Below, one piece after another: positions 14,299 to 22,394 of a stretch of 36,009 nt of DNA. Source of the DNA: Arthrobacter sp. ES3-54. GTDB lineage: Bacteria > Actinomycetota > Actinomycetes > Actinomycetales > Micrococcaceae. A program made the translations under genes and the position numbers. The stretch covers positions 1 to 36,009 of the forward strand of contig NZ_JAQFIF010000026.1 in NCBI RefSeq assembly GCF_029504395.1. Reading direction: 5' to 3'. Each line of letters opens with the position of its first letter. The stretch's first letter is position 1. Below the pieces are notes generated by a model that worked only from the letters and a program-made list of their open reading frames with translations, made no database searches and was not told where the DNA came from.

Positions 14299-16329
14299 AT
14301 GTCCAACGCCCTTACCGCGGCATCACCCAGCCCCACCCAGGCAGGCGATGCCTTCGAAAACCTGTCCCAGGAGAACCGCCGTTTCGCGCCGTCGGCCGAG
14401 TTCGCGGCGAATGCGGTGGTCACCGCCGGGGAGTACGCCGAGGCCGCCGCCGACCGGCCCGCGTTCTGGGCGAAGCAGGCCCGCGAACTGCTGGACTGGA
14501 GCACGGACTTCACCCAGACGCTGGACTGGTCCGACCCGCCGTTCGCGAAGTGGTTTGTCGGCGGGGAGGTCAACGCCGCCTACAACGCCCTGGACCGCCA
14601 TGTCGAGGCCGGCCACGGGGACCGGGTGGCGATCTACTTCGAGGGCGAGCCGGGCGATACCCGCACGTACACCTACGCACAGCTCACCGAGGAAGTGAAG
14701 AAGGCCGCGAACGCCTTCGAGTCCCTGGGCGTGGCCAAGGGCGACCGCGTCGCGGTCTACCTGCCGATGATTCCCGAAGCCGTGATCACCATGCTGGCCT
14801 GCGCCAGGATCGGCGCCATCCACTCCGTGGTCTTCGGCGGCTTCTCCGCCGATGCCCTGCGTTCCCGGATTGACGACGCCGAGGCCAAGCTCGTGGTCAC
14901 GGCCGACGGCACCTACCGCCGCGGCAAGCCCAGCGCCCTGAAGGCCGCGGTCGACGACGCCCTGGCCCGGGCCGGAGACGGGGACGGCCACAGCGTGCAG
15001 AACGTGGTGGTGGTCAAGCGCAACGGCCAGGACGTGGACTGGCACGAGGGCAGGGACCACTGGTGGGCGGACACCGTCGGCGCCGCGTCCGCCGAGCACA
15101 CCGCCGCCGGGCACGACGCCGAGCACCCGCTCTTCATCCTCTACACCTCCGGCACCACCGGAAAGCCCAAGGGCATCCTGCACACCACCGGCGGCTACCT
15201 CACCCAGACCGCCTACACGCACCGCGCGGTCTTCGATCTCCACCCGGAGACCGACGTCTACTGGTGCACCGCCGACATCGGCTGGGTCACCGGGCACTCC
15301 TACGTCGCCTACGCCCCGCTCATCAACGGAGCGACCCAGGTCATGTACGAAGGCACGCCGGACTCCCCGCACCAGGGCCGCTGGTGGGAGATCGTGGAGA
15401 AATACAAGGTCTCCATCCTCTACACCGCCCCCACCGCGATCCGCACGTTCATGAAGTGGGGCAAGGACATCCCGGCCAAGTCCGACCTCTCCTCGATCCG
15501 CGTGCTCGGTTCGGTCGGCGAACCCATCAACCCGGAAGCCTGGATGTGGTACCGCGAGGTCATCGGCTCCAATGCCGGCAAGAACGGCGAACGCAAGGAA
15601 AACCCCGCACCGATCGTGGACACCTGGTGGCAGACCGAGACCGGGGCGCAAATGATCGCCCCGCTGCCGGGGGTCACCGCGACCAAGCCCGGCTCGGCCC
15701 AGGTCCCGCTGCCCGGCATCGCCGTGGACGTCGTGGACGAGGCCGGCGAATCGGTGCCCAACGGGCACGGCGGCTTCCTGGTGATCCGCGAACCCTGGCC
15801 GGCCATGCTGCGCGGGATCTGGGGCGACCCGGAACGGTTCAAGGAAACCTACTGGTCCCGCTTCGAGACCATGTACTTCGCCGGCGACGGCGCCAAGAAG
15901 GACGAGGACGGCGACCTCTGGCTCCTCGGCCGGGTCGATGACGTGATGAACATTTCCGGGCACCGGCTCTCCACCGCCGAAATCGAGTCCGCCCTCGTCT
16001 CCCACCCCGCGGTCGCGGAAGCCGCCGTCGTCGGAGCCGCGGACGAGACCACCGGCCAGGCCGTCGTCGCCTTCGTGATCCTGCGCGGGGACGCCGTGGA
16101 CACCGGAGAGGCGATCGTGCAGGAACTCCGCAACCACGTGGGCAAGGAAATCGGTCCGATCGCCAAACCCAAAACCATCCTCGTGGTCCCCGAACTGCCC
16201 AAGACCCGGTCCGGGAAGATCATGCGCCGCCTGCTCAAGGACGTCGCGGAAGGCCGCGAGGTCGGCGACGCGACCACCCTGGCCGACAACACCGTCATGG
16301 CCCAGATCGCACAATCGCTGAAGAAATAG
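14299..16329 (+). CDS. acs: Acetyl-CoA synthetase (AMP-forming)
   Basis: This is a 676-residue enzyme, normal for Acs. It makes acetyl-CoA from acetate, ATP and CoA, releasing AMP and pyrophosphate. Motifs are FGGFSADALRSRI, the nucleotide loop YTSGTTGKPKGI, the WWQTETGAQMI segment that shapes the acetate pocket, YFAGDGAKKDEDGDLW in the hinge region, and RSGKIMRR with K640. K640 is the lysine whose acetylation inactivates Acs in many bacteria, so post-translational control is likely. The ATG at 14299 has an AGGGG-like site upstream; a reading 19 codons longer lacks one. Directly downstream on the other strand are adenylate kinase, which disposes of AMP, and acetaldehyde dehydrogenase, which makes acetate. 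Confidence 0.95.
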   Translation: MSNALTAASPSPTQAGDAFENLSQENRRFAPSAEFAANAVVTAGEYAEAAADRPAFWAKQARELLDWSTDFTQTLDWSDPPFAKWFVGGEVNAAYNALDRHVEAGHGDRVAIYFEGEPGDTRTYTYAQLTEEVKKAANAFESLGVAKGDRVAVYLPMIPEAVITMLACARIGAIHSVVFGGFSADALRSRIDDAEAKLVVTADGTYRRGKPSALKAAVDDALARAGDGDGHSVQNVVVVKRNGQDVDWHEGRDHWWADTVGAASAEHTAAGHDAEHPLFILYTSGTTGKPKGILHTTGGYLTQTAYTHRAVFDLHPETDVYWCTADIGWVTGHSYVAYAPLINGATQVMYEGTPDSPHQGRWWEIVEKYKVSILYTAPTAIRTFMKWGKDIPAKSDLSSIRVLGSVGEPINPEAWMWYREVIGSNAGKNGERKENPAPIVDTWWQTETGAQMIAPLPGVTATKPGSAQVPLPGIAVDVVDEAGESVPNGHGGFLVIREPWPAMLRGIWGDPERFKETYWSRFETMYFAGDGAKKDEDGDLWLLGRVDDVMNISGHRLSTAEIESALVSHPAVAEAAVVGAADETTGQAVVAFVILRGDAVDTGEAIVQELRNHVGKEIGPIAKPKTILVVPELPKTRSGKIMRRLLKDVAEGREVGDATTLADNTVMAQIAQSLKK

Positions 16330-16359
16330 CCCGCGTAACGCCGCGCTCGATCCTACGCC

Positions 16360-16393
16360 GACGGCGCCGCCCGCTCCGGTGGGCGGCGCCGTC
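16360..16393. terminator. Hairpin terminator between acs and adk (convergent)
   Basis: This is a perfect 13-bp stem (16360-16372 with 16381-16393) with an 8-nt loop, lying between the 3' ends of acs and the minus-strand adenylate kinase gene. It could serve both. Confidence 0.7.
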
Positions 16394-16428
16394 GTCATAT
16401 CCGGCCGCCGCTGGCGGCCGTTGCCGTA

Positions 16429-17025
16429 CTAGCGTCCGCTGACGGCAGAGGCCTTGACGGGCTGTTCCAGGCTGCGCATCACTCTGTCCGTGACGTCATC
16501 GATCGCGCCCAGGCCGTCAACCTGGGCCAGTATGCCGCGCTCGGCATACTTCGCCACCACAGCCTCCGTCTGGCCATGGTAGAGGTCCAGCCGGTGGCGG
16601 ATCACAGCCTCGTTGTCGTCGCTCCGCCCGGTTTCCTTGGCACGGTGCAGGAGGCGGGAGACCAGTTCCTCGTCGTCGGCAGTCAGCTGCAGGACGACAC
16701 TCAGGACCTGGTCACCAGATGCCAGAATGTCGTCCAGCTCGTCAACCTGGCACGTGGTGCGCGGGTAGCCGTCCAGCAGGAAGCCTGACGTGGCGTCGTC
16801 TTGCAGCAGCCTGTCCCGCACCATCTTGTTGGTCACGCTGTCCGGGACGAAGTCGCCGTTGTCGATGTACTTCTTTGCTTCCAGCCCCAGCGGTGTTCCG
16901 CCTTTGACGTTGGCCCGGAAGATGTCGCCGGTGGAGATCGCAGCGACGCCGAGGCGCTCGGAAATCCGTTCCGACTGGGTGCCTTTGCCGGATCCGGGCG
17001 GGCCAATAATCAGCATTCTCGTCAT
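16429..17025 (-). CDS. adk: Adenylate kinase (short type), pathway-linked paralogue
   Basis: This is a 198-residue enzyme catalysing ATP + AMP to 2 ADP. The P-loop is GPPGSGKGT (8-16). ISTGDIFR is the AMP-binding segment, and GFLLDGYPRTTCQ matches the DGFPRT motif with Tyr for Phe. The lid is the short type (RAKETGRSDDNEAVIRHRLDLYHGQT), without the zinc-finger insert. The housekeeping adk in this group of bacteria normally sits in the ribosomal-protein cluster beside secY. This copy instead sits between acs and the aldehyde dehydrogenase gene. Acs produces AMP, so the neighbourhood suggests AMP recycling during acetate activation. AAGGA lies 8 bp before the ATG. Whether a second adk exists cannot be seen here. 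Confidence 0.88.
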   Translation of the reverse strand: MTRMLIIGPPGSGKGTQSERISERLGVAAISTGDIFRANVKGGTPLGLEAKKYIDNGDFVPDSVTNKMVRDRLLQDDATSGFLLDGYPRTTCQVDELDDILASGDQVLSVVLQLTADDEELVSRLLHRAKETGRSDDNEAVIRHRLDLYHGQTEAVVAKYAERGILAQVDGLGAIDDVTDRVMRSLEQPVKASAVSGR

Positions 17026-17064
17026 TTGTGCGTCCTTCGTGGTGCCGTTGTTGAAAGAGTTCGC

Positions 17065-17096
17065 CAGGGGCCCGCTGCCGTGGCAGCGGGCCCCTG
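17065..17096 (-). terminator. Hairpin terminator or attenuator between the aldehyde dehydrogenase gene and adk
   Basis: CAGGGGCCCGCTGCC (17065-17079) is followed after two bases by its exact complement (17082-17096), giving a very stable stem of up to 14 bp with a tight loop. It begins 8 bp after the dehydrogenase stop. Read-through would be needed for co-transcription of adk. Confidence 0.7.
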
Positions 17097-17103
17097 ATCG
17101 GCT

Positions 17104-18627
17104 TTAGAAGAAGCCGAGCTTGTTTTCTGAGTGGCTGACCAGGAGGTTCTTGGTCTGCTGGTAATGGTCCAGCATCATGGAGTGGTTTTCGCGGCCGATG
17201 CCGGAGGACTTGTACCCGCCGAACGCGGCACCGGCCGGGTAGGCGTGGTAGTTGTTGACCCACACGCGGCCGGCCTGGATTTCCCGCCCGGCCCGGTAGG
17301 CGACGTTGCCGTTGCGGGACCAGACGCCGGCACCGAGGCCGTAGAGAGTGTCGTTGGCGATGCTGATGGCGTCCTTGTAGTCGCTGAACCGCGCCACTGA
17401 GACGACGGGGCCGAAGATTTCCTCCTGGAAGATCCGCATCCTGTTGTTGCCCTCGAAGATCGTGGGCTGGACGTAGAAGCCACCGGCCAGGTCTCCGTCG
17501 AGCTCTGTCTGCTTCCCGCCGGCGAGGATCTTGGCGCCCTCCTGGAGCCCGATGTCGATGTAGGAGAGGATCTTCTCCATCTGGCCTACGGACGCCTGGG
17601 CCCCGATCTGGGTGGTGGTGTCCAGCGGGTTGCCTTGGATGATTTTCTCCGTCCGGGCCACTGCGTCAGCCATGAAGGAATCGTAAATGCCGTCCTGGAC
17701 CAGGGCGCGGGACGGGCTGCTGCAGACTTCGCCCTGGTTGAAGGCATACAGGGTGAAGCCCTCCAATGCCTTGTCGTAGAAGGCATCGTTGGTGTCCGCG
17801 ACGTCCTTGAAGAAGATGTTCGGGCTCTTACCACCGAGCTCCAGCGTGACCGGGATCAGGTTTGCGCTGGCGTATTGGCTGATCAGGCGGCCCGTGGAGG
17901 TTTCGCCGGTGAAGGCGATTTTGCGGATACGCGGGCTGGAGGCCAGCGGCTTGCCGACCTCCGAGCCGAATCCGTTGACGATGTTCAACAGGCCAGCGGG
18001 CAGCAGGTCCGCGATGAGCTCGGCCAGCACCAGAATGGAGGCCGGGGTGTTGGACGCAGGCTTGAGGACGACTGCGTTGCCGGCGGCCAGGGCCGGAGCC
18101 ATTTTCCAGACCGCCATGAGAATGGGGAAGTTCCAGGGGATGATCTGACCGACGACGCCGAGCGGCTCGTGGTAGTGGTAGGCGGTGGTGTCGTCGTCGA
18201 GCTGTGACAGCCGGCCCTCCTGGGACCGGACGGCGGAGGCGAAGTAGCGGAAGTGGTCCGCCGCGAGCGGAATGTCCGCGTTGAGGGTTTCGCGGATCGG
18301 CTTGCCGTTGTCCCAGGATTCGGCGACGGCGAGCATCTCCAGGTTCGCATCGATGCGGTCGGCGATCTTGTTCAGGACGGCGGCGCGTTCGGTGGCCGGG
18401 GCCTTAACCCAGGACGGAGCGGCTCTATGGGCGGCATCAAGCGCCAGCTCAACGTCGGCCGCTGCGCCTCGGGCCACCTCAGTGAATTGCTTGCCGTTTA
18501 CCGGGGAGACGTTCTCGATGTACTGGCCGGTGGTTGGAGCCACCCATTCGCCGCCAATCCAGTTCTCGTAGCGGTCCTTAAACTGGACCTTGGATCCTTC
18601 TTGGCCGGGCTGGACATAAACAGTCAC
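17104..18627 (-). CDS. exaC: NAD-dependent acetaldehyde dehydrogenase (ExaC/AldB type)
   Basis: This is a 507-residue aldehyde dehydrogenase oxidising acetaldehyde (and similar aldehydes) to the acid. Catalytic residues visible are N166 (PWNFP), K189 (VVLKPAS), E263 (TLELGGKSPN) and the nucleophile C302 (FNQGEVCSSPSR). The length and the start DRYENWIGGEWVAPT match the group that includes ExaC of Pseudomonas and AldB of E. coli, which work with ethanol dehydrogenases. The start is GTG with GAGGAG 7 bp before it. A companion DUF779 gene often found next to such enzymes is not present here. It forms the middle step between AdhP and Acs. Confidence 0.9.
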   Translation of the reverse strand: MTVYVQPGQEGSKVQFKDRYENWIGGEWVAPTTGQYIENVSPVNGKQFTEVARGAAADVELALDAAHRAAPSWVKAPATERAAVLNKIADRIDANLEMLAVAESWDNGKPIRETLNADIPLAADHFRYFASAVRSQEGRLSQLDDDTTAYHYHEPLGVVGQIIPWNFPILMAVWKMAPALAAGNAVVLKPASNTPASILVLAELIADLLPAGLLNIVNGFGSEVGKPLASSPRIRKIAFTGETSTGRLISQYASANLIPVTLELGGKSPNIFFKDVADTNDAFYDKALEGFTLYAFNQGEVCSSPSRALVQDGIYDSFMADAVARTEKIIQGNPLDTTTQIGAQASVGQMEKILSYIDIGLQEGAKILAGGKQTELDGDLAGGFYVQPTIFEGNNRMRIFQEEIFGPVVSVARFSDYKDAISIANDTLYGLGAGVWSRNGNVAYRAGREIQAGRVWVNNYHAYPAGAAFGGYKSSGIGRENHSMMLDHYQQTKNLLVSHSENKLGFF

Positions 18628-18804
18628 GGTTACTCCTCATGGAAAACAGACGTCTTCGTCCTGGCCGCAATCGTAGAACTTCAAAGGTTGCGGGCACGCT
18701 GCAGCGGGGCTGTCAGCTGCTCCCAGGCTCTGGCTGAGCGGCATCTGCCAGCCATCGCTATGCTCGCTGTATCAGCACGTGTTGGGGTGTGAGGGGAGGG
18801 GCCC

Positions 18805-19425
18805 GTGACCCTGTTTCTGACGATCGTGAGCGGCCTGGCCTGGACTGTTGTCTACGTCGATGCCATCCGGATCGGCTTCAGGGACAGGACCTATGCGATT
18901 CCGGCCGCCGCGCTCGGGCTCAACTTCGCCTGGGAGGCCATTTACGCCGCTCGCTCCATCGCGACCGGAATTACCGCGCAGGGGGTCTTCAACATTGCGT
19001 GGGGACTGGCCGACGTCGTGATTGTGTACACCTTCCTGAAATTCGGCCGTTCCGAACTGCCGGGCTGGGTGACGCGGCGGTTGTTCATCGGCTGGGCGTT
19101 CCTGCTCAGCGTCACGTCCTTCGCCGTGCAGCTGCTGTTCGTCGCCGAGTTCGGCTGGGACGACGCGAGCCGCTATGCGGCCTTCCTGCAGAACCTGCTG
19201 ATGTCCGGGCTGTTCATCGCGATGTTCGTTGCCCGCGGCGGTCCCCGGGGGCAGACCCTGTTGATCGCCGTGGCGAAATGGATCGGCACCCTCGCGCCGA
19301 CCATCGCCTTCGGCTGGCACGGCAACTCGCCGCTGATCCTGGGCGTGGGGATTCTCTGCAGCATCTTTGATCTGGTGTACATCGGTCTGCTGTGGCGCTC
19401 CCGGCAGATAAGCCCTAGAGGGTGA
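18805..19425 (+). CDS. Transmembrane terpene cyclase-like protein (Pyr4/PaxB family)
   Basis: This is a 206-residue membrane protein with about seven hydrophobic helices. The landmark of the family is NFAWEAIYA (N40, W43, E44) near the end of helix 2. A second acidic residue sits in the last helix, SIFDLVYIGLL (D189). In fungal Pyr4, E63 and D218 in equivalent places are needed for protonation-type cyclisation of epoxy-farnesyl meroterpenoids. Actinobacterial homologues such as DmtA1 cyclise terpene-indole substrates. No prenyltransferase, epoxidase or polyketide gene is nearby, so the substrate is open and the protein may be a lone lineage gene. The start is GTG with GGGGAGGGG upstream. Its end overlaps the oppositely directed next gene by 11 bp. 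Confidence 0.68.
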   Translation: MTLFLTIVSGLAWTVVYVDAIRIGFRDRTYAIPAAALGLNFAWEAIYAARSIATGITAQGVFNIAWGLADVVIVYTFLKFGRSELPGWVTRRLFIGWAFLLSVTSFAVQLLFVAEFGWDDASRYAAFLQNLLMSGLFIAMFVARGGPRGQTLLIAVAKWIGTLAPTIAFGWHGNSPLILGVGILCSIFDLVYIGLLWRSRQISPRG

Positions 19426-20416
19426 CGACGATCTTGCCTTTGGCGTGGCCCTGTTCAAGCGCAGCGAAGGCCTCCGTAATTTCGGAGAACGGGTAGGTGC
19501 TGTCGATGACCGGCCGCACGTGGCCGCCGTCGACGAGCGCCGCCAGGGCGCGCAAGTCATCCCCGCTGGGGTGCATGAACAGGTAGCGGTAGCTGGCTTT
19601 CGCCTTGCGGGCGCGGCGGCGGAGGCCCATGCTCATCAGCCAGAACGCGGCGGTAATCAGCGGCGGCGAGCCGAGGTCTTTCGTCGCGGTAAGGGGCTCC
19701 GGAACGCCGGCGATGGATACCACCCGGCCGCCGGACTTCAGAATGCGGAAAGAATTCCTGAGCGTCCCGCCGCCCACCAGGTCCAGCACCGCATCGTAGC
19801 CGTGCAGGACCTCGGCGAAATTTTCCCGGTTGTAGTCGATGACGCGGTCCGCCCCCAGCCGCCGGACCAGCGCCTCGCCGCGGACCGATGCCGTGGTGGT
19901 GACCTCGGCCCCGAAATACTTGGCGAGCTGGATGGCGAGTGTTCCCACGCCGCCTGCGCCGCCCGAGATGAAGAGCCGGGTGCCGCGGCCCACGCCGAGT
20001 TCATCGCGGAGGGCCTGCAGCACCGTAAGTCCGGCCAGCGGCAGGCCTGCGGCTTCGGGGAATCCGAGCGACGCCGGCATGGCGGCCACGAATTCCTGCT
20101 GCACGCACACCAGCTCGGCGAACGCTCCAAGCCGCGTCTTGTCCACCCGGGCATAGACACGGTCCCCGATGGCGAAGCGGTTGGGCCCGGGTCCGACTGC
20201 CTCCACCGTCCCGGCGACTTCACAGCCGGCGACGATCGGCAGGCGGACGTGGCTGATGGGACGGAGCGCGCCCCGGCGGAACTTGAAGTCCACCGGGTTC
20301 AGTCCGGCCGCGGCGACCTTGATCCGGACATCACCCGGGCCTGGCTGGGGAGCCGGAACATCCCGGAGCTCCATCGCGTCCGGGCCGCCGTAGCGCGTGA
20401 GGACGTAGGCACGCAT
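19415..20416 (-). CDS. NAD(P)-dependent alcohol dehydrogenase / quinone oxidoreductase-like protein
   Basis: This is a 333-residue medium-chain reductase without zinc. It begins MRAYVLTRYGGPDAMELRDV and has NPVDFKFRRG, GCEVAGTVEAVG and the nucleotide motif SGGAGGVGTLAIQLAKYFGA. The Cys/His zinc ligands of true alcohol dehydrogenases are missing, which fits the quinone oxidoreductase / reticulon-4-interacting-protein-like branch that reduces quinones or activated double bonds with NADPH. The ATG at 20416 is used because the upstream gene ends 2 bp before it, giving tight coupling. An open extension upstream merely overlaps that gene in another frame. It is third in the gluQ operon. The physiological substrate is unknown. 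Confidence 0.82.
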   Translation of the reverse strand: MRAYVLTRYGGPDAMELRDVPAPQPGPGDVRIKVAAAGLNPVDFKFRRGALRPISHVRLPIVAGCEVAGTVEAVGPGPNRFAIGDRVYARVDKTRLGAFAELVCVQQEFVAAMPASLGFPEAAGLPLAGLTVLQALRDELGVGRGTRLFISGGAGGVGTLAIQLAKYFGAEVTTTASVRGEALVRRLGADRVIDYNRENFAEVLHGYDAVLDLVGGGTLRNSFRILKSGGRVVSIAGVPEPLTATKDLGSPPLITAAFWLMSMGLRRRARKAKASYRYLFMHPSGDDLRALAALVDGGHVRPVIDSTYPFSEITEAFAALEQGHAKGKIVVTL

Positions 20417-20418
20417 GC

Positions 20419-21111
20419 TTAGTCCCGGGCGGACTCGGTTTCGCCGACAGTCTCGCCCGGCGCAGCCGCCGTGACTGCTGGCGCCGCGGCTCCCGCACGG
20501 GCTCCCGCCGGGTCTGCCGCCGGGGCGTCGTAGGAGAAGTTCTCGTAATCGGTGTCGTCCGCCTCGTCGAGCATGTCGTCGAGTTCCTTCAGCAGCCACG
20601 GATTGATCCGGGCCAGGATCTTCCGGGTTTCCTCGACGGGGACGGCGGCGTAGAGCACCGGCCGGGCGTCGTCGTAGCGGGTGACCGGGGGCTTGTCCGG
20701 CCACTTTTCGGCCAGCGCCTTGACCCGTTCGGGCAGCGAATTGTGCGCGTTGTCGGCAATCTTCACGAGCGTGGCGTCGTGGTCCTCGGCGATGTACCGG
20801 ATGCCGGCCTGGTAGTCATCCGGGTTCTCATGCAGGCGCTTCGTGACCCGTTCGATGATATCCACGGCGTGCTCGGAGACGCCCATGTCCAACAATGCCT
20901 GCCGCGTCATCGGGGTGTCCTCGGCGATGTCGTGGAGGTACCCGGCGATCCGGATGTCGTCGTCGAAGTCCGCCAGGGCATCCCCGACGGCGAGCACATG
21001 CTCCCGGTAGGGCCGCTTGAGCTTGTCCTTCTGCCGGTTGTGGGCCACCTCGGCCAGGACCTTGGCTGTCTCGACAGTGAAGCGGGGCTGGGGGTGTGCG
21101 GGCTCGGTCAT
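20419..21111 (-). CDS. HD-domain protein resembling a small alarmone hydrolase (SpoT/Mesh1 HD)
   Basis: This is a 230-residue protein. Metal-dependent hydrolase motifs are H38 (YREHVLAV), H60-D61 with E64-D65 (LHDIAEDTP) and K117-x-A-D120 (VKIADNAHN). The HDxxED box and KxAD are the marks of the (p)ppGpp hydrolase domain of RelA/SpoT and of stand-alone Mesh1-type enzymes. No synthetase, TGS or ACT domain is present. After about residue 185 comes an acidic stretch and then a low-complexity Ala/Pro tail of some 35 residues, probably disordered. It lies in an operon 9 bp after gluQ and 2 bp before the oxidoreductase gene. It may degrade (p)ppGpp or another nucleotide; activity is inferred from motifs. 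Confidence 0.78.
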   Translation of the reverse strand: MTEPAHPQPRFTVETAKVLAEVAHNRQKDKLKRPYREHVLAVGDALADFDDDIRIAGYLHDIAEDTPMTRQALLDMGVSEHAVDIIERVTKRLHENPDDYQAGIRYIAEDHDATLVKIADNAHNSLPERVKALAEKWPDKPPVTRYDDARPVLYAAVPVEETRKILARINPWLLKELDDMLDEADDTDYENFSYDAPAADPAGARAGAAAPAVTAAAPGETVGETESARD

Positions 21112-21120
21112 GAATCCAGC

Positions 21121-22056
21121 CTACGCGCCGCGGCTGTCCGTTCGGGCCCGGATGCCGGTTCCCGGATGCGCTCCGGGCATGCCGGGCCACACCCAAGGCT
21201 CGCGCGGCAGGGCGGCGGGGTCGAAGTGGGCCAGTGCTTGCTCCAGGCGGCCGGGCGGGAGGCCGACAGACGCCAGCAGCGTGTCCCGGACCTGGTCCGC
21301 GGTCACGCCGGCCAGCGCCAGGTCGGCGAGCGTGACGGCGCCGTCGCGCTTGGCCAGCCGGGCGCCGTCGGCATTCAATACCAGCGGCACATGCGCATAT
21401 TCCGGAACGGGCATATTCAGGAGCGACGCCAAATACGCCTGGCGCGGCGTGGACGGCAGCAGGTCGTCGCCGCGGACCACCTGGTCGATGTCCTGGGCGG
21501 CATCGTCCACCACTACGGCCAGGTTATAGGCGGTCACGCCGTCGTTGCGCCGGAGCACAAAGTCGTCCACCACCCCCGTGAAGTTGCCGTGAAGCACGTC
21601 GCGCACCGTCACCTGCCCGACGGCGGAACGGAGCCGGACAGCTGGCGGTCGGGCGGCCCGTTTGGCCTCGCGCTCGGCGGCGGTGAGGTTCCGGCACGTC
21701 CCCGGGTAGGCGCCCAGCGGAGCGTGCGGCGCGGACGGGGCCTCCTGGATTTCCCGGCGGGTACAAAAGCACTCGTAGGTCACGCCGGCCTCCGTCAGCT
21801 GCGCGATCGCCTCGGCATACAGGTGCTCACGGTCCGTCTGGCGCACGACGCCGCCGTCCCAGCTCACGCCGATCGCCGCAAGGTCGCGGAGCTGCTCAGC
21901 CTCGGCGCCGGCCCGGGCACGGTCCAGGTCCTCTACCCGCATCAGGAACCGCCGCCCCGTGGACCGGGCGAAGAGCCACGCAAGGATGGCCGTCCGGAGG
22001 TTGCCAACGTGCAGTTCGCCGGAGGGACTGGGGGCGAAGCGGCCAGCTGAGGTCAT
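21121..22056 (-). CDS. gluQ: Glutamyl-Q tRNA(Asp) synthetase
   Basis: This is a 311-residue protein. It is a truncated glutamyl-tRNA synthetase (catalytic domain only) that attaches glutamate to the queuosine base of tRNA(Asp). The HIGH-like site reads APSPSGELHVGNLRTA (8-23). The zinc ligands C96, C98, Y117 and C121 (ECFCTR, AYPGTC) follow the Cys-x-Cys...Tyr-x3-Cys pattern of E. coli YadB. The KMSKS counterpart is LAKRDG. The anticodon-binding domain of GltX is absent, which supports GluQ rather than GltX. It is the first gene of a three-gene minus-strand operon with the alarmone-hydrolase-like protein. Confidence 0.85.
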   Translation of the reverse strand: MTSAGRFAPSPSGELHVGNLRTAILAWLFARSTGRRFLMRVEDLDRARAGAEAEQLRDLAAIGVSWDGGVVRQTDREHLYAEAIAQLTEAGVTYECFCTRREIQEAPSAPHAPLGAYPGTCRNLTAAEREAKRAARPPAVRLRSAVGQVTVRDVLHGNFTGVVDDFVLRRNDGVTAYNLAVVVDDAAQDIDQVVRGDDLLPSTPRQAYLASLLNMPVPEYAHVPLVLNADGARLAKRDGAVTLADLALAGVTADQVRDTLLASVGLPPGRLEQALAHFDPAALPREPWVWPGMPGAHPGTGIRARTDSRGA

Positions 22057-22080
22057 GGGACAAGCCTATGCGGAGCAGCA

Positions 22081-22142
22081 CAAGAGCCCCTCAGCTACCG
22101 ATGACTTCGGGAAATCCGACGTCGGTGGCTCAGGGGCTCTTG
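22081..22142. other. Long near-perfect palindrome upstream of gluQ
   Basis: The arms 22081-22101 and 22122-22142 pair over 21 bp with one mismatch and one G-T pair. The centre contains a second small dyad (TCGG / CCGA around GAAAT). It lies 25 bp upstream of the gluQ start, in the divergent gap (22057-22394) shared with an Lrp-type gene. It could be a bidirectional terminator, a leader hairpin of gluQ or the trace of a mobile repeat. The rest of the 338-bp gap holds only the promoter noted next. Confidence 0.6.
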
Positions 22143-22290
22143 CCGCGTGGTGGTGCGTTGTGCGGAGTGACGATGCGTGAACAAGAGTCAATCAGCGGCG
22201 GGTTCCTTGCGGGAGCCTCATCCGGGGTCCGGGTGGTGTGCCGGGGTGTCCGTAGCCTTCGGGATGGTGGCGGTGGCCGCGTTCCCTTTG

Positions 22291-22320
22291 TTGTCACCAT
22301 TTGAGCAGAAGCCCTACAGT
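22291..22320 (+). promoter_or_regulatory. Predicted promoter of the first Lrp-type gene
   Basis: TTGTCA (22291-22296), 18 bp, then TACAGT (22315-22320). Transcription would start near 22327. This rules out the far-upstream in-frame start codon at 22320, which overlaps the -10. Confidence 0.4.
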
Positions 22321-22394
22321 TGGTGCAACGGACCGGGGCCAGAGTGGCCAATCTGATCAACTTTAGTCGGGACAGTGAACAGGAAGTGGTCATT

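Noticed and set aside
14323..16398. Minus-strand open frame of about 690 codons opposite acs
   Set aside because: Composition typical of an antisense shadow; acs on the plus strand has all family motifs.
20417..20704. N-terminal extension of the quinone-oxidoreductase-like gene
   Set aside because: Overlaps the HD-domain gene in another frame; the family start MRAYVLTRYGG is at 20416.
22320..22394. Earlier TTG/GTG starts of the first Lrp-type gene
   Set aside because: 22320 sits on the predicted -10, and GTG at 22386 has a ribosome site too close; TTG at 22395 fits best.
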